In this document: positions 33,722 to 42,154 of the stretch, in pieces
Layout: each line of letters begins with the position of its first letter
How positions within the stretch are numbered: position 1 is the stretch's first letter
Assembly (NCBI GenBank): GCA_035384605.1
Contig: DAOOIV010000035.1
Location: forward strand, 1-44,637
Length of the DNA stretch: 44,637 bases
Origin: Phycisphaerae bacterium
Lineage (GTDB): Bacteria > Planctomycetota > Phycisphaerae > UBA1845 > PWPN01
Direction: 5' to 3'
The notes under the pieces: model-generated
Databases searched by the model: none
Told to the model about the DNA's origin: nothing
Seen by the model: only the letters and a program-made list of their open reading frames with translations
Made by a program: the position numbers and the translations under genes

Positions 33722-35341
33722 ATGAGGATAGTGATCAAGGAAGGTGATTCCTTTCTGGGAGACGTGAGCTTCACCGAAGACGATGAAGTCACGATTGGCT
33801 CGCAGCCGGACTGCAGCATCTACCTGCCCGATGCCCGTGTTAGCGCGCTCAATGTGCTCATCATGCCTACCGAGGAAGGCCACTGGCTCGTCGAAAATGT
33901 TGATCCCGGTAACCGCGTCCTGTTGAATGCCCACGTGCTGACCCAACGGACGGCCCTTCAGAACGACGACGAAATCACGATTCATGACTATGTACTTAAA
34001 GTCTATCTCGAGGAAGACCTGAATCATGCGGTGGTCCAGGAACCGGAACTGACGGCCGAGGAGCTGATTCGGATCCGCGAATTCCCGCTGCCGGCCGGCT
34101 CCTTGGTTCGTCGTCACAGCGATTCATTGTCTCTCACCCGGTTACAACTGGACCGGCTCGCCGGAGCCTGTGCCGTCATCGACGGCACTCGCGACCTGCA
34201 CGACTGGGTGGAAACCACGCTTAACCTTCTCCTCGATGTGTTTGAGGCCCGTTGTGCCTGGGTCGGCTTCCGACGACAGTCTCGGGGCGAGCTGGATGTC
34301 CAAGGGGGCAAGCTGGCCAACGGCCAGCCATGCGATCTCAACCCAATCATCGAGCTTCTGCGATATCGCTGCGTTGATCGGCACCAGCACATCTGCATTC
34401 GCAAGGTTCGCGAGCACGAATACATCGGCTCGGCCATGGGTGCTCCGCTGACGGGCAAAACCGGTTCGCTGGGCATGATCTACGTTGACCGCCGGGTAAA
34501 GACCTCGCGCTTCCGCAGCTCAGACCTCGATATGCTTTCCGCCCTTGCTGCCCGGCTCTCGCTCAAACTCCAGGCCCTGCTCGAAGGACATGCTCAGCGC
34601 TCCGCCGAAATCTCGGCCACTGAGATCAGCGTGGTGCATGCAATCCAGGAACACCTCGATCCCAAGGGCGTGCCTCCGCTCGAGGGTCTCAAGCTGGCTG
34701 CGTACAGCCGCTCGGGCCAGGAAAACCCCGGCGACGTATACGACGTGATGAAACACCCCGACACGCCCCTGACGGCGCTGCTGCTCGGGCACGTCAACGC
34801 CACCGGCGCATTGCTGGCCCTGTCGATGGCCCGCCTGCATTCCACCTTTCGCGTCGGCTTCTTGCACAATGACCCGCCGCATGCCTTGGCCAGGGCCCTG
34901 AACTGGCTGATGTACGATGAACGCGACCCCTCCACCGTGGACGCGGTATTCCTGACGATCTACCCCGGCGGAAGGGTGCGCTATTCGCGTGCCGGCAAGA
35001 TCGGGGCGTTCGTCGTCGGAGCCGATGGTCAGCCCCGGCCGCTCGGAGCCGCCGATGCTCCGGCCATCGGGCAGGTCCGCAACTTCGAGTACCAGTCGTT
35101 TGTCGAGCAGCTCGCCCCCGACGAGACGCTGGTTCTGTACACCCGAGGCATTGCCACCTGCACCGACGGCCAGGGCCGTCGATTTGGCGAGCACCGTTTT
35201 ATCACCCTGGTCTGCGACGGTTTCGGTCAGCCCCCGACCACAACCCTTCAGGATGTCACCACCGAACTGATCAGCTTCTTCAAAGACGGTCGCCACCCCG
35301 ACGACATCAGCATCGTGCTGCTGCATCGCGAAGAAGACTGA
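33722..35341 (+). CDS. FHA-GAF-PP2C (SpoIIE-like) protein with degenerate motifs
   Basis: A 539-residue soluble protein. Residues ~1-100 form an FHA-like fold, but VTIGSQPDCSIYLPDARVSA shows Ser27 where FHA has Arg, and VSALN (40-44) lacks the Arg and His that bind phosphothreonine. Residues ~140-290 look like a GAF domain (GSAMGAPLTGKTGSLGMIYV). Residues ~295-539 match the SpoIIE/RsbU PP2C fold: PGDVYDV (336-342) and PDDISIVLL (526-534) are kept, but the middle metal Asp is His357 (GHVNATG) and the YTDG Asp is Arg475 (LYTRGIAT). Phosphatase activity is doubtful. It is encoded ten kilobases from the STAS cassette and may be its sensor partner, an inference only. Confidence 0.8.
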   Translation: MRIVIKEGDSFLGDVSFTEDDEVTIGSQPDCSIYLPDARVSALNVLIMPTEEGHWLVENVDPGNRVLLNAHVLTQRTALQNDDEITIHDYVLKVYLEEDLNHAVVQEPELTAEELIRIREFPLPAGSLVRRHSDSLSLTRLQLDRLAGACAVIDGTRDLHDWVETTLNLLLDVFEARCAWVGFRRQSRGELDVQGGKLANGQPCDLNPIIELLRYRCVDRHQHICIRKVREHEYIGSAMGAPLTGKTGSLGMIYVDRRVKTSRFRSSDLDMLSALAARLSLKLQALLEGHAQRSAEISATEISVVHAIQEHLDPKGVPPLEGLKLAAYSRSGQENPGDVYDVMKHPDTPLTALLLGHVNATGALLALSMARLHSTFRVGFLHNDPPHALARALNWLMYDERDPSTVDAVFLTIYPGGRVRYSRAGKIGAFVVGADGQPRPLGAADAPAIGQVRNFEYQSFVEQLAPDETLVLYTRGIATCTDGQGRRFGEHRFITLVCDGFGQPPTTTLQDVTTELISFFKDGRHPDDISIVLLHREED

Positions 35342-35359
35342 TAAACGCTCTCAGATCTG

Positions 35360-35378
35360 TTGGGACGCCCCGTCCCAA
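35360..35378. terminator. Perfect 8-bp hairpin after the FHA gene
   Basis: TTGGGACG, loop CCC, CGTCCCAA lies 18 bases after the stop, in the gap shared with the convergent dockerin protein gene. A second GC hairpin (GCTGCG/CGCAGC) follows near 35415-35434. Neither has a full T run; together they may end transcripts from both sides. Confidence 0.4.
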
Positions 35379-35566
35379 GGTTGGTGTTGTTCGTCGTCGC
35401 CGGTTGTTGAAACAGCCGCTGCGTGGTACCGCGCAGCCGGTTGGGGCGCGGGCCGTTACCACCCTGTGCGGTAGGGTGAGGTATACCGGGGGGAACCATC
35501 GGTGAAATCTGCGATGATTCCCCCACGGTCTCTCTCTGAGCTTCGCCGCTCCGACCCGGTTGGCTG

Positions 35567-38500
35567 CTACGGACAACTCGCCGTTTTGCAGGTTGTCCCG
35601 CTGCCTTGCGGGATCCCACCCAGGCTTGAGCACGTCATTGGGAGCATCTCGACACAACTTCCGTCTGTCAGGCAGCATGCTTCCGTCGAACACTGCGGAT
35701 CGGCCGGGATTCCCGGACCGCTCGCGCACTGCTCGAACACGAGCAGGTCGGATTGGTCGATGTCCAGACCGTCCTTGTCCAGATCGGCGCACGTGCAATC
35801 CGGGGCCTCCGGTGGCAGCGGCACGCCGCCGTCCGAGCCGGTGTAACAAAGCTGTAGAAGGGCGAAGTCTCTCTGGTCGACGTCGCTGTCACGGTCGAGA
35901 TCACCGGAGATCGGGCCGCAACAATTGCCGCTGACGGCGATCTCAAAGCCCTTGGTGGTGGTGGCGGACGTGCCGTCTTCGAGCTGCACCGTGAAGGCAA
36001 AGGTACCCGCCGTGTTCGGCCGTCCAGAAATCAGCCCCGTTGGCGACAGCGTCAAACCGGGTGGCAGGCTTCCGGAGACAATCGAGAAGGTCAACGGCGG
36101 CTCATAGCAGCCAAGCAGTTGAACGCTGTACAGGTTGTCGCAATCGCCTGCCGGAAGAGGCGGCGGGGTGACGATTCGCACCTCGGTCGGGACGATCGCC
36201 TCGACGTAGAAATCCACTTTGTCGTACGCGATGCGGTACGGCATCGTGCCATCCCACCATCCCCATACCCACTGGCTGTCCCGCAGGATGACGTGCTCCG
36301 GCGCGTACGAGTTGCCGTAACGGTCGGTCGGGGCAAACTCGCCCTCCTGTTCCACCTCGATCAATCCTCGCGTCCTGGCGTCAGGATAGGCCCGATCGTT
36401 CATGTCCACGATCTTTACCCAAGGAAATGACCCATGTTCAAGGTGGTGTCTGATGTCAGTGGAGGGGTTTGGCGGAATATCCATAATCGAGTATTGCCGT
36501 GCGTCATCGTCGATATCCCACCACAAGGTCAGGGTGTAACTGGAGTTCCAGTCCGGATCCATGTCGTGCGTGTTCCAGATCTTGGTCAGATAGTGCAGCT
36601 TCCAACGGATGCCCGTTGCGCAGGGCGACCAGTTGCGCACCGGCAACAGTTTTCCCCAGGTCCCTTCACAATTGCTATTATAGGTTCCCAAGGGCGGATC
36701 GTTGGCCCGGCCCCAGAAATGCTCGCCTGACGGCGTGGACAGGTCCAGAGGGTTGGTCGGGACGGTCACGCCGTTCGTGAGTCCCTCGATGGGTCCGGCT
36801 CCGTCCCCGGATCCGCCCCACCGCCAGGTGAGCGCGTCCCAGCCGAATGGGTGGGGCGTAACAAGGAATGGATACGCGGTGACGTTTTTGTCAAATCCGT
36901 AATGCTGGGTGTTGTACGGCTCCAGCTCGAAATCACTGTTCACAATATCGCCGGTGAACGGGCCGATCGCGCTTCCCGTGGCCGACTCGGCCGAGAAGAC
37001 CACGCCGTCAAAGCAATTGTGCGTGGTGCTCATGTTTCCTTCGTGCTCCAGCCGGATTTCAAGCACGACGGCCTGGGGGTTGTCCGGAATACTGCCCGAG
37101 AGTTTGATCTTGCGCCAATTGTTGAATTCCAGAGACGAGCCCTTCACGAAAGCCATGGGGTCCAGGTCGCCGATGACATAGGTGTTGTCGCACACCCCCT
37201 GGAAATAGCTGAAATTGGTCACGCTGATGCGGCCGAACGTGTCATTCAGATTCGAGTTGGTCGCACCGCCGGAGCTCAGCGTGTTCCAGGTGAGTTTGAT
37301 GTAGCGCGTTTGGTCGTCCCCGGTGCTGTTGACATCGGATGCGGTGCACAGTGCGCCCGGGTCGGCATTGATCGCGGCCATCAAGGCGGCCTTGGCGTCG
37401 TTCTTGGCAATTCCCTTGAAATCAGTGATCGAAATGACGTTGTTTGCGTCGTTCAGATTGGTGTTGGTGGCTGCTTGCCCGGCGGCGCCGGTCCAGATCA
37501 GCTTGATCGTATTCGTGCCACCGTCGATCGCGGTAAAGGGTGGCCCAGTGGGATCCGTGTTGATGGCATTTATGAGCCGCGACTTCGCGACATCCTTATC
37601 ACGGCCCCAATTTGTGACCGAAATGGTTCCATTGGCATCGTTGAGATTGGTGTTGGTCGTTCCGCCGCCGGGTGCAATCCAGGTAAGGTAAACGTTGTTT
37701 CCGTCTCGGCCAGACGCATTGTAGGGGCGGTTGGGGTCGCTGTTGATCTTGGCGCTCAGTGCGTTCAAGGCGGTCTTGTAAGTGCCAACACCGTTGACCG
37801 GCACGTTCCCCTCCGCAACAACGCCGTTGTTGTCGAACTCGTACACAATATTGACACCCGTGGGATCGATCTCGATCGTGTCGCCATCCGCAACGTTTCC
37901 GACGATCCTGATCGTTGCTTTGAGCACAGCACTGCTCATGTCCACGACGACATGACCAGCTCCGACTGAACCGTCGGCGTCAAACTCATAGACGTGATTG
38001 ACACCCGTGGTGTCCAGTTCGATCGTGTCGCCGTCCAGGATGCCGCCGGAAATAACGACGGTTGCCAACGGGTTCGGGACCACCACCGCGACATTGCTGG
38101 TTGGCCGAATCTGTCCGTCAGTGTCAAATTCGTACACGCGATTGGCCCCGCCCGTGTCGATCTCGATCGTGTCGCTGTCGTAGATGTCCCCCGAAATCAT
38201 CACCAGGGCCGTGTCCCGCGGCGCCAGCCCGTCATTGTTCCAGTGGATGATGTACGTTTGCCGCGCCTGCCCGTGGCGGTTCCAGTGCCAACTGTGAGCC
38301 ATCTGGGACCAGATCTCGAAGTGGTAGTTGGTGCGGTCGGCACCGGGATTCCAATTGGCCACATCGATGGTTTGCAGGTAGCGCGAAAGCTTTCCTGGGT
38401 GGGGCAGGTTGTCATAAGGTTCCGCGTCTTGCATCCAGGTCAGTCCGGCGAAATACTGACCATCCGGTGCAAGCAGCAAATCGTGAAATCTGTGTGCCCC

Positions 38501-38701
38501 CGGGTTCTCGGGAGTTACATCGCCCCCGCAAATACACTGTTTGATCGGCGGGTTGTGATAGTTGGCCACGCTGTCGGACAGAATGGTCCAGCCGTTGAGC
38601 GTGCCATCCTCAAAGCTGCCGTTGACCAGGGATTCCCCCGCCATGGATGTTGCCGGCAGAACTACGAGAAAACCAATTAGAAGAATGGAACCCGTTCGCA
38701 T
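35567..38701 (-). CDS. Large secreted protein with repeats, Ig-like and dockerin-like domains
   Basis: A 1044-residue exported protein. Signal peptide GSILLIGFLVVLPATSMA. Residues ~20-140 resemble a carbohydrate-binding-type sandwich (SLVNGSFEDGTLNGW). The middle (~150-490) has three copies of a unit DGDTIE(I/L)D..GVN.VYEFD and three copies of a longer unit ending NTNLNDAN..ISVTN. After ~500 comes a second sandwich region. Near the C terminus are a putative Ig-like domain (SIVSGSLPPGLTLSPTGLIS), dockerin-like calcium loops (GDLDRDSDVDQRDFALLQLC and ADLDKDGLDIDQSDLLVFEQ) and a Cys-rich end (ACCLTDGSCVEMLPMTC). Start: GGGAGG favours ATG 38701 over 38707. Role is unknown; surface or cell-free binding is likely. 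Confidence 0.82.
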   Translation of the reverse strand: MRTGSILLIGFLVVLPATSMAGESLVNGSFEDGTLNGWTILSDSVANYHNPPIKQCICGGDVTPENPGAHRFHDLLLAPDGQYFAGLTWMQDAEPYDNLPHPGKLSRYLQTIDVANWNPGADRTNYHFEIWSQMAHSWHWNRHGQARQTYIIHWNNDGLAPRDTALVMISGDIYDSDTIEIDTGGANRVYEFDTDGQIRPTSNVAVVVPNPLATVVISGGILDGDTIELDTTGVNHVYEFDADGSVGAGHVVVDMSSAVLKATIRIVGNVADGDTIEIDPTGVNIVYEFDNNGVVAEGNVPVNGVGTYKTALNALSAKINSDPNRPYNASGRDGNNVYLTWIAPGGGTTNTNLNDANGTISVTNWGRDKDVAKSRLINAINTDPTGPPFTAIDGGTNTIKLIWTGAAGQAATNTNLNDANNVISITDFKGIAKNDAKAALMAAINADPGALCTASDVNSTGDDQTRYIKLTWNTLSSGGATNSNLNDTFGRISVTNFSYFQGVCDNTYVIGDLDPMAFVKGSSLEFNNWRKIKLSGSIPDNPQAVVLEIRLEHEGNMSTTHNCFDGVVFSAESATGSAIGPFTGDIVNSDFELEPYNTQHYGFDKNVTAYPFLVTPHPFGWDALTWRWGGSGDGAGPIEGLTNGVTVPTNPLDLSTPSGEHFWGRANDPPLGTYNSNCEGTWGKLLPVRNWSPCATGIRWKLHYLTKIWNTHDMDPDWNSSYTLTLWWDIDDDARQYSIMDIPPNPSTDIRHHLEHGSFPWVKIVDMNDRAYPDARTRGLIEVEQEGEFAPTDRYGNSYAPEHVILRDSQWVWGWWDGTMPYRIAYDKVDFYVEAIVPTEVRIVTPPPLPAGDCDNLYSVQLLGCYEPPLTFSIVSGSLPPGLTLSPTGLISGRPNTAGTFAFTVQLEDGTSATTTKGFEIAVSGNCCGPISGDLDRDSDVDQRDFALLQLCYTGSDGGVPLPPEAPDCTCADLDKDGLDIDQSDLLVFEQCASGPGIPADPQCSTEACCLTDGSCVEMLPMTCSSLGGIPQGSGTTCKTASCP
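37200..38195 (-). repeat. Imperfect internal repeats in the large secreted protein gene
   Basis: Within the minus-strand gene, three repeats encode D(S/G)DTIE(I/L)D..G(A/V)N.VYEFD and three more encode units of about 60 residues ending in (N/T)NTNLNDAN.(T/V)IS(V/I)T(N/D). Copies are divergent, so they arose by old duplication rather than recent slippage. Confidence 0.6.
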
Positions 38702-38894
38702 GTTCATGCCCTCCCGAAAGGCATAAGAAAGGAGTTGTGCATGCGGCTCTGCCTGACGGCTTTGCCGCGACGGTTCAACACTCAGGTTCGATGAGAAAGC
38801 TGCACTTGGGGAAGCAAGGACGAGCCTTTCGAGCTTGCATTCACACGGGTGCCGACTTCAACATCGCCCACCGGCCAAGCTGCTGATAAGGCGT

Positions 38895-38924
38895 AGCCTA
38901 TCTCAAGCCTTCCTGAGCAGTCAA
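38895..38924 (-). promoter_or_regulatory. Possible promoter of the large secreted protein gene
   Basis: On the minus strand TTGACT (38924-38919), 18 bases and TAGGCT (38900-38895). The -35 is good, the -10 weak. An AT-rich inverted repeat lies directly upstream. The leader to the ATG would be nearly 200 bases. Confidence 0.35.
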
Positions 38925-38933
38925 GCACAAAAT

Positions 38934-38966
38934 GCGAAAAATTCTGTGGACTCATAAGAATTTCGC
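38934..38966. promoter_or_regulatory. AT-rich inverted repeat upstream of the -35 element
   Basis: GCGAAAAATTCT, eleven bases, AGAATTTCGC: ten pairs with a two-base bulge. It begins ten bases upstream of the TTGACT hexamer and is the most AT-rich patch of the intergenic region. It could be an operator for the large secreted protein gene, or a terminator-like hairpin. Confidence 0.4.
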
Positions 38967-39696
38967 GGTGTTCGATTCCAGGAGAGATGAGCGCTGGATC
39001 GTGCATAGGGCGAAGACCCTGCCGTATTATGAACCAGGTTAATCCTATCAAAAAAACACTGAAGGGGCTGACAAAGGCACCTGGAACTTCGCCCGGCAAC
39101 GGCGGGCAGCGAGGACCGCGACGTCACCATCCTGCCGGCGTTGCGGCAGTACAGCGGAGACCTGGTGACGTCAGCATTCTGGATTCTTGCGATCGCGACA
39201 CAGCGATGTGTGCATGCTGCTTAGATGATCGAAATAGAACTTCAGGAAGCCCTCGGTCGGCATGCCCATTTTCCTGATTGCCTGGGTTTTCTGGGTGTCA
39301 GCTTGCGGTCGAGCGGTGCTTACAGTACGGCGAGGACGTCTTGACGGCCCGGCAATAGTCCGGTTCGTTCATGGCCCCGGAACTGTGCTGGACGTCATCG
39401 GGGCGGATTGCCCGGGGACGCCGAACACCGTCCGGTGCCGGCCGTTCCCCCAACGGGTGACGCGATCTGGATAGCCGCGGACGGAGGCCATCCAGCCGGC
39501 AGGGCAAGCATATCCTGCGCCGTGAGCCGGCAGTGGGACATCGAATTCCAATCCATTAAGTTTCGTAAGCCTTTATTAGAAAATGAGTTACGCGCCACCA
39601 GCCCTGGCCCTGCCTCTTGGTTGCCTGGCCTTTCACCTTCAGCGGCTGTGCATGCGGCGGTCGAAGAGAAAATATCTCGCGTGAGGGTTTTTCTGC
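38967..39696. other. About 730 bases without a convincing gene
   Basis: This is the core of a 1.1-kb gap between the divergent large secreted protein and PEP-CTERM genes. Several short frames exist on both strands but none has a ribosome site, a known motif or steady codon use. A nested inverted repeat occurs at 39120-39172. The region could be a graveyard of decayed sequence or a long regulatory region; nothing more can be supported. Confidence 0.5.
39120..39172. repeat. Nested inverted repeats
   Basis: The outer arms GACGTCACC (39120-39128) and GGTGACGTC (39164-39172) are perfect 9-bp complements. Between them CTGCCG (39132-39137) and CGGCAG (39144-39149) form an inner hairpin with a six-base loop. 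The outer arms contain the palindrome GACGTC. No promoter or gene is tied to it. Confidence 0.4.
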
Positions 39697-39725
39697 TTGC
39701 GATACCGTTGTGTGTCGGCTATGAT
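39697..39725 (+). promoter_or_regulatory. Promoter of the PEP-CTERM protein gene
   Basis: TTGCGA (39697-39702), 17 bases, TATGAT (39720-39725), about 110 bases before the start codon. The -10 matches 5 of 6 consensus bases. The same TATGAT hexamer with a 17-base spacer recurs at 44490-44518. Confidence 0.5.
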
Positions 39726-39836
39726 GGTGCAGGTGTGCATCGGGTATCGAGGAAGAATGGTAAAGCGATCCCCGAAGCACGCAGCAACGCGATGCAACTC
39801 TGCTGTTAGGACGCGCGTCCGGAAGGAGGAGAATCG

Positions 39837-40586
39837 ATGGACCGCAAGTACTCTGTAGCGATCGTCGGGCTGGTTGTGATAGGTCTCTGTGCGGGTCAGG
39901 CTTTCGCTGCCTGGATCCCCGGAGATGGCGCGAAGATCGTGCGAATTGACGCAAGCCAGAACGGAAAAGCGGGCTACTTGCAGTTTGTCTTCACGCCTGG
40001 GGCTCCCATCGATGGCGTTTGGACTTGGCGGTTGCCTTCAGGTCAGCAAAACCGCGAGATTAAAGCCGGTTCAGAGGTCTTGGCCACGCTCGAAGACCTT
40101 CTCCTGGAGATCGACACAGACCCTGCGGTCACGCTCAGCTTTGCAGTTGTTGCCGGGGGCGCGCCTACAACATTCACCATCAGCACGGCGACGGTTCCCT
40201 TCCCGGCGATTGTCAATCCCCTCGCCTATGCGACGGCCGCCATTACGGTCACCGACAATGACAGCAACGGGGCCAGCGCCACAGGTCTTTACCCGGGAGC
40301 CAAAGCATATCAAGCCAGATACAACAGCCCGGCCGTGCCATGGGCGAACCTTGTGAGCACGGTCACCGCACTGCCGGATTCGAGCGCGGTCGGAACCGAG
40401 CGCCAGCCTGCCAGCGGTCGGCAGACCATTTTGGCGACAGTGGACAGAATCGAAGCCGAGTTCAAGTTCACCTTGTCGGCGAACGACCAGGCAAGTGGCA
40501 CCAGCCGGTTCGACATCATTATTCCAGAGCCGGCAGCGTTGGGCGTCTTTGGATTAGGCGTTCTCTTCCTGTTGCGGCGCCGTTGA
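39837..40586 (+). CDS. PEP-CTERM sorting-domain secreted protein
   Basis: A 249-residue exported protein. Signal peptide SVAIVGLVVIGLCAGQAFA. The body is beta-rich (GYLQFVFTPGAPIDGVWTW, then ATLEDLLLEIDTDPAVTLSF) with no recognised enzyme motif. The end, IPEPAALGVFGLGVLFLLRR R, is a textbook PEP-CTERM signal: Pro-Glu-Pro, a hydrophobic helix and a basic tail, which exosortase cuts so the protein is passed to the surface or exopolysaccharide. AAGGAGGAG lies seven bases before the ATG, a very strong site. The gene has its own promoter and a strong terminator, so it is monocistronic. No exosortase gene is in the window. Confidence 0.85.
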   Translation: MDRKYSVAIVGLVVIGLCAGQAFAAWIPGDGAKIVRIDASQNGKAGYLQFVFTPGAPIDGVWTWRLPSGQQNREIKAGSEVLATLEDLLLEIDTDPAVTLSFAVVAGGAPTTFTISTATVPFPAIVNPLAYATAAITVTDNDSNGASATGLYPGAKAYQARYNSPAVPWANLVSTVTALPDSSAVGTERQPASGRQTILATVDRIEAEFKFTLSANDQASGTSRFDIIIPEPAALGVFGLGVLFLLRRR

Positions 40587-40627
40587 TCGCCGTTTCATGA
40601 AGCGCTGATGCCGGAATCTCAGCACGA

Positions 40628-40660
40628 AAAAGGGGCCGCTCCATGGGGGCGGTCCCTTTT
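40628..40660. terminator. Strong bidirectional intrinsic terminator
   Basis: A 12-bp stem (AAAAGGGGCCGC paired to GCGGTCCCTTTT, with one G-T pair) and a short loop. The A run on one side and T run on the other make it work for both strands. It closes the PEP-CTERM gene and the convergent lipoprotein hydrolase gene, which ends at 40669. Confidence 0.85.
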
Positions 40661-40668
40661 GTTGCTGA

Positions 40669-42054
40669 TCATTCGCCGCTCTCAGCATCCCCGATGCACG
40701 CCGCTGCTCCTCGGTGCGGGTCGAAGAAGTTAACGATGAGACTGTAGAAGTAGGAGCGGTTGTAGGCCGCAAAACCGATGTGGCCCCCGCCGCGAAGCAT
40801 GATCGCCGCCATCTTCGGGTTGGAAGTCTGTGCCACCAGCTCGGCCGTGTCCCGTGCGTCGAGGAACGGATCGTTGACCGAGCTGACAATCAGCACCGGC
40901 ACCCGAGCCCGCTCCATTTTGTCGCCGTGCGGAAGCCCACGGTAGGGCAGGAAGCGAAGAGCCTGGTAGCCGTCCGCGATCGGCAGCGACGGCCCGAAGA
41001 AGGATCCCGAGAACTCGTACGCGATCAGGTGCCGCAGATTGCCCGATACCTCGGGATGTCCCTTCCGAATCATCCGTTCTTGGACGAATTGCTGCAGAAA
41101 ATATGCCGAAGGATTGGTGAATACTTCATTCACGTGATCGCAGGTATCCACGACTTCCTCCCAGGCCAGCACCGGGGCAAACGCCAGGATTCCCGCCGTG
41201 TAGTGGCGCCGCCGCGAAGGAGGGTCCAGGAACGGCGCTAGCCTGTCGGTGATGCTCGGATCGTCCGGTTGCCGCCCGTCGTACCAGGCCGTCAGCATGG
41301 CCAGGTTACCGCCCCAGCAGAAGCTGAGCATACCCGTGCGCCGGATCTGCGGGTAGTTGTCTTCAAGCCACTCGGAGACTTTGAGCATGTCCTGCATCTC
41401 GATGACGCCGAAGTTGTAGTAGACGTCCGGGTATCGCAAGTCGGTGTGGCCGTGACCGCGCAGCTCCAGAGCCAGCACGTGGAAGCCGGCCCGTTGCAGA
41501 GAATGTGAGACGTATTCCGTCCGCGAAACCGCGTTGTCGCCCAGAAAGCCGGGAACCATGACAATGCAGTCGGCCTCCCGGGGCCGGCCGTCTTCCTTTG
41601 CGAACCCCAGCCATCCACTGAGTTCGACGTCATCGCCCACAGGAATCCAAACCTGCGAGTACCCCGGCCACGGGTTGAGCGGTTTACTGATGGCCGGGGC
41701 CCGGCTGGCAGCTTGGGCGGTGTGCAGCAGCCCGTACCAGTTCTTCCTCAGGAGGTTGCCGTGTGCCGGATCCCGGCCGAAGTACCGATACACGTCCCGC
41801 GGCCGGCCCTCCGCGTCCACCATATCGTCGGTCAGCATGACCAGTCGGCCTCGCTCGGTGAGCAGGTGCTCTATCTGCCGATGGCTATGCTCCAGCCATT
41901 TGCGCGTTGAGCCGGCCATCGCCTGCCGCTCTTCGGGACCGGGAATCGAGATGAGCACACGGTCCTGTGGCCGCATCGGCCAAGGCTTTTCTTCGAAGCC
42001 ACAGGCCGTCACCAACGGAAGCAGCAGCACGCCCACGGTTCTTGCCAAGTCCAT
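40669..42054 (-). CDS. Lipoprotein alpha/beta hydrolase with Cys nucleophile
   Basis: A 461-residue protein. The N terminus is a lipoprotein signal (ARTVGVLLLPLVTAC) with lipobox VTAC, so it is probably anchored on the outer face of a membrane. The alpha/beta fold begins QVWIPVGDDVELSGWLGF; VMVPGFLGDNA is the oxyanion strand, ALELRGHGHTDLRYPDV a typical block, and LSFCWGGNLAML the nucleophile elbow with Cys246 in place of Ser. The Asp is in VNDPFLDARDT and the His in GGGHIGFAAYN. The elbow is like dienelactone hydrolase (GxCxG) although its first Gly is Ser. Start at 42054 excludes a 75-residue extension overlapping the divergent gene. Substrate is unknown. Confidence 0.8.
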   Translation of the reverse strand: MDLARTVGVLLLPLVTACGFEEKPWPMRPQDRVLISIPGPEERQAMAGSTRKWLEHSHRQIEHLLTERGRLVMLTDDMVDAEGRPRDVYRYFGRDPAHGNLLRKNWYGLLHTAQAASRAPAISKPLNPWPGYSQVWIPVGDDVELSGWLGFAKEDGRPREADCIVMVPGFLGDNAVSRTEYVSHSLQRAGFHVLALELRGHGHTDLRYPDVYYNFGVIEMQDMLKVSEWLEDNYPQIRRTGMLSFCWGGNLAMLTAWYDGRQPDDPSITDRLAPFLDPPSRRRHYTAGILAFAPVLAWEEVVDTCDHVNEVFTNPSAYFLQQFVQERMIRKGHPEVSGNLRHLIAYEFSGSFFGPSLPIADGYQALRFLPYRGLPHGDKMERARVPVLIVSSVNDPFLDARDTAELVAQTSNPKMAAIMLRGGGHIGFAAYNRSYFYSLIVNFFDPHRGAAACIGDAESGE

Positions 42055-42154
42055 TGATGAGACACACCGGCCCGCGCGTCGGTGGCCCCACAGCCGGCTC
42101 GAAGGTCGGCTCCCGCGGCCCAGCGCCAAGCCAGGCGCGCGATTGGAAAGAGCC

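Noticed and set aside
36851..37969. Plus-strand frame within the large secreted protein gene
   Set aside because: Antisense to a protein with signal peptide and repeats; low plausibility and no ribosome site.
38987..39809. Short plus-strand frames in the 1.1-kb gap
   Set aside because: No ribosome sites, no motifs, and frames shift repeatedly; treated as non-coding.
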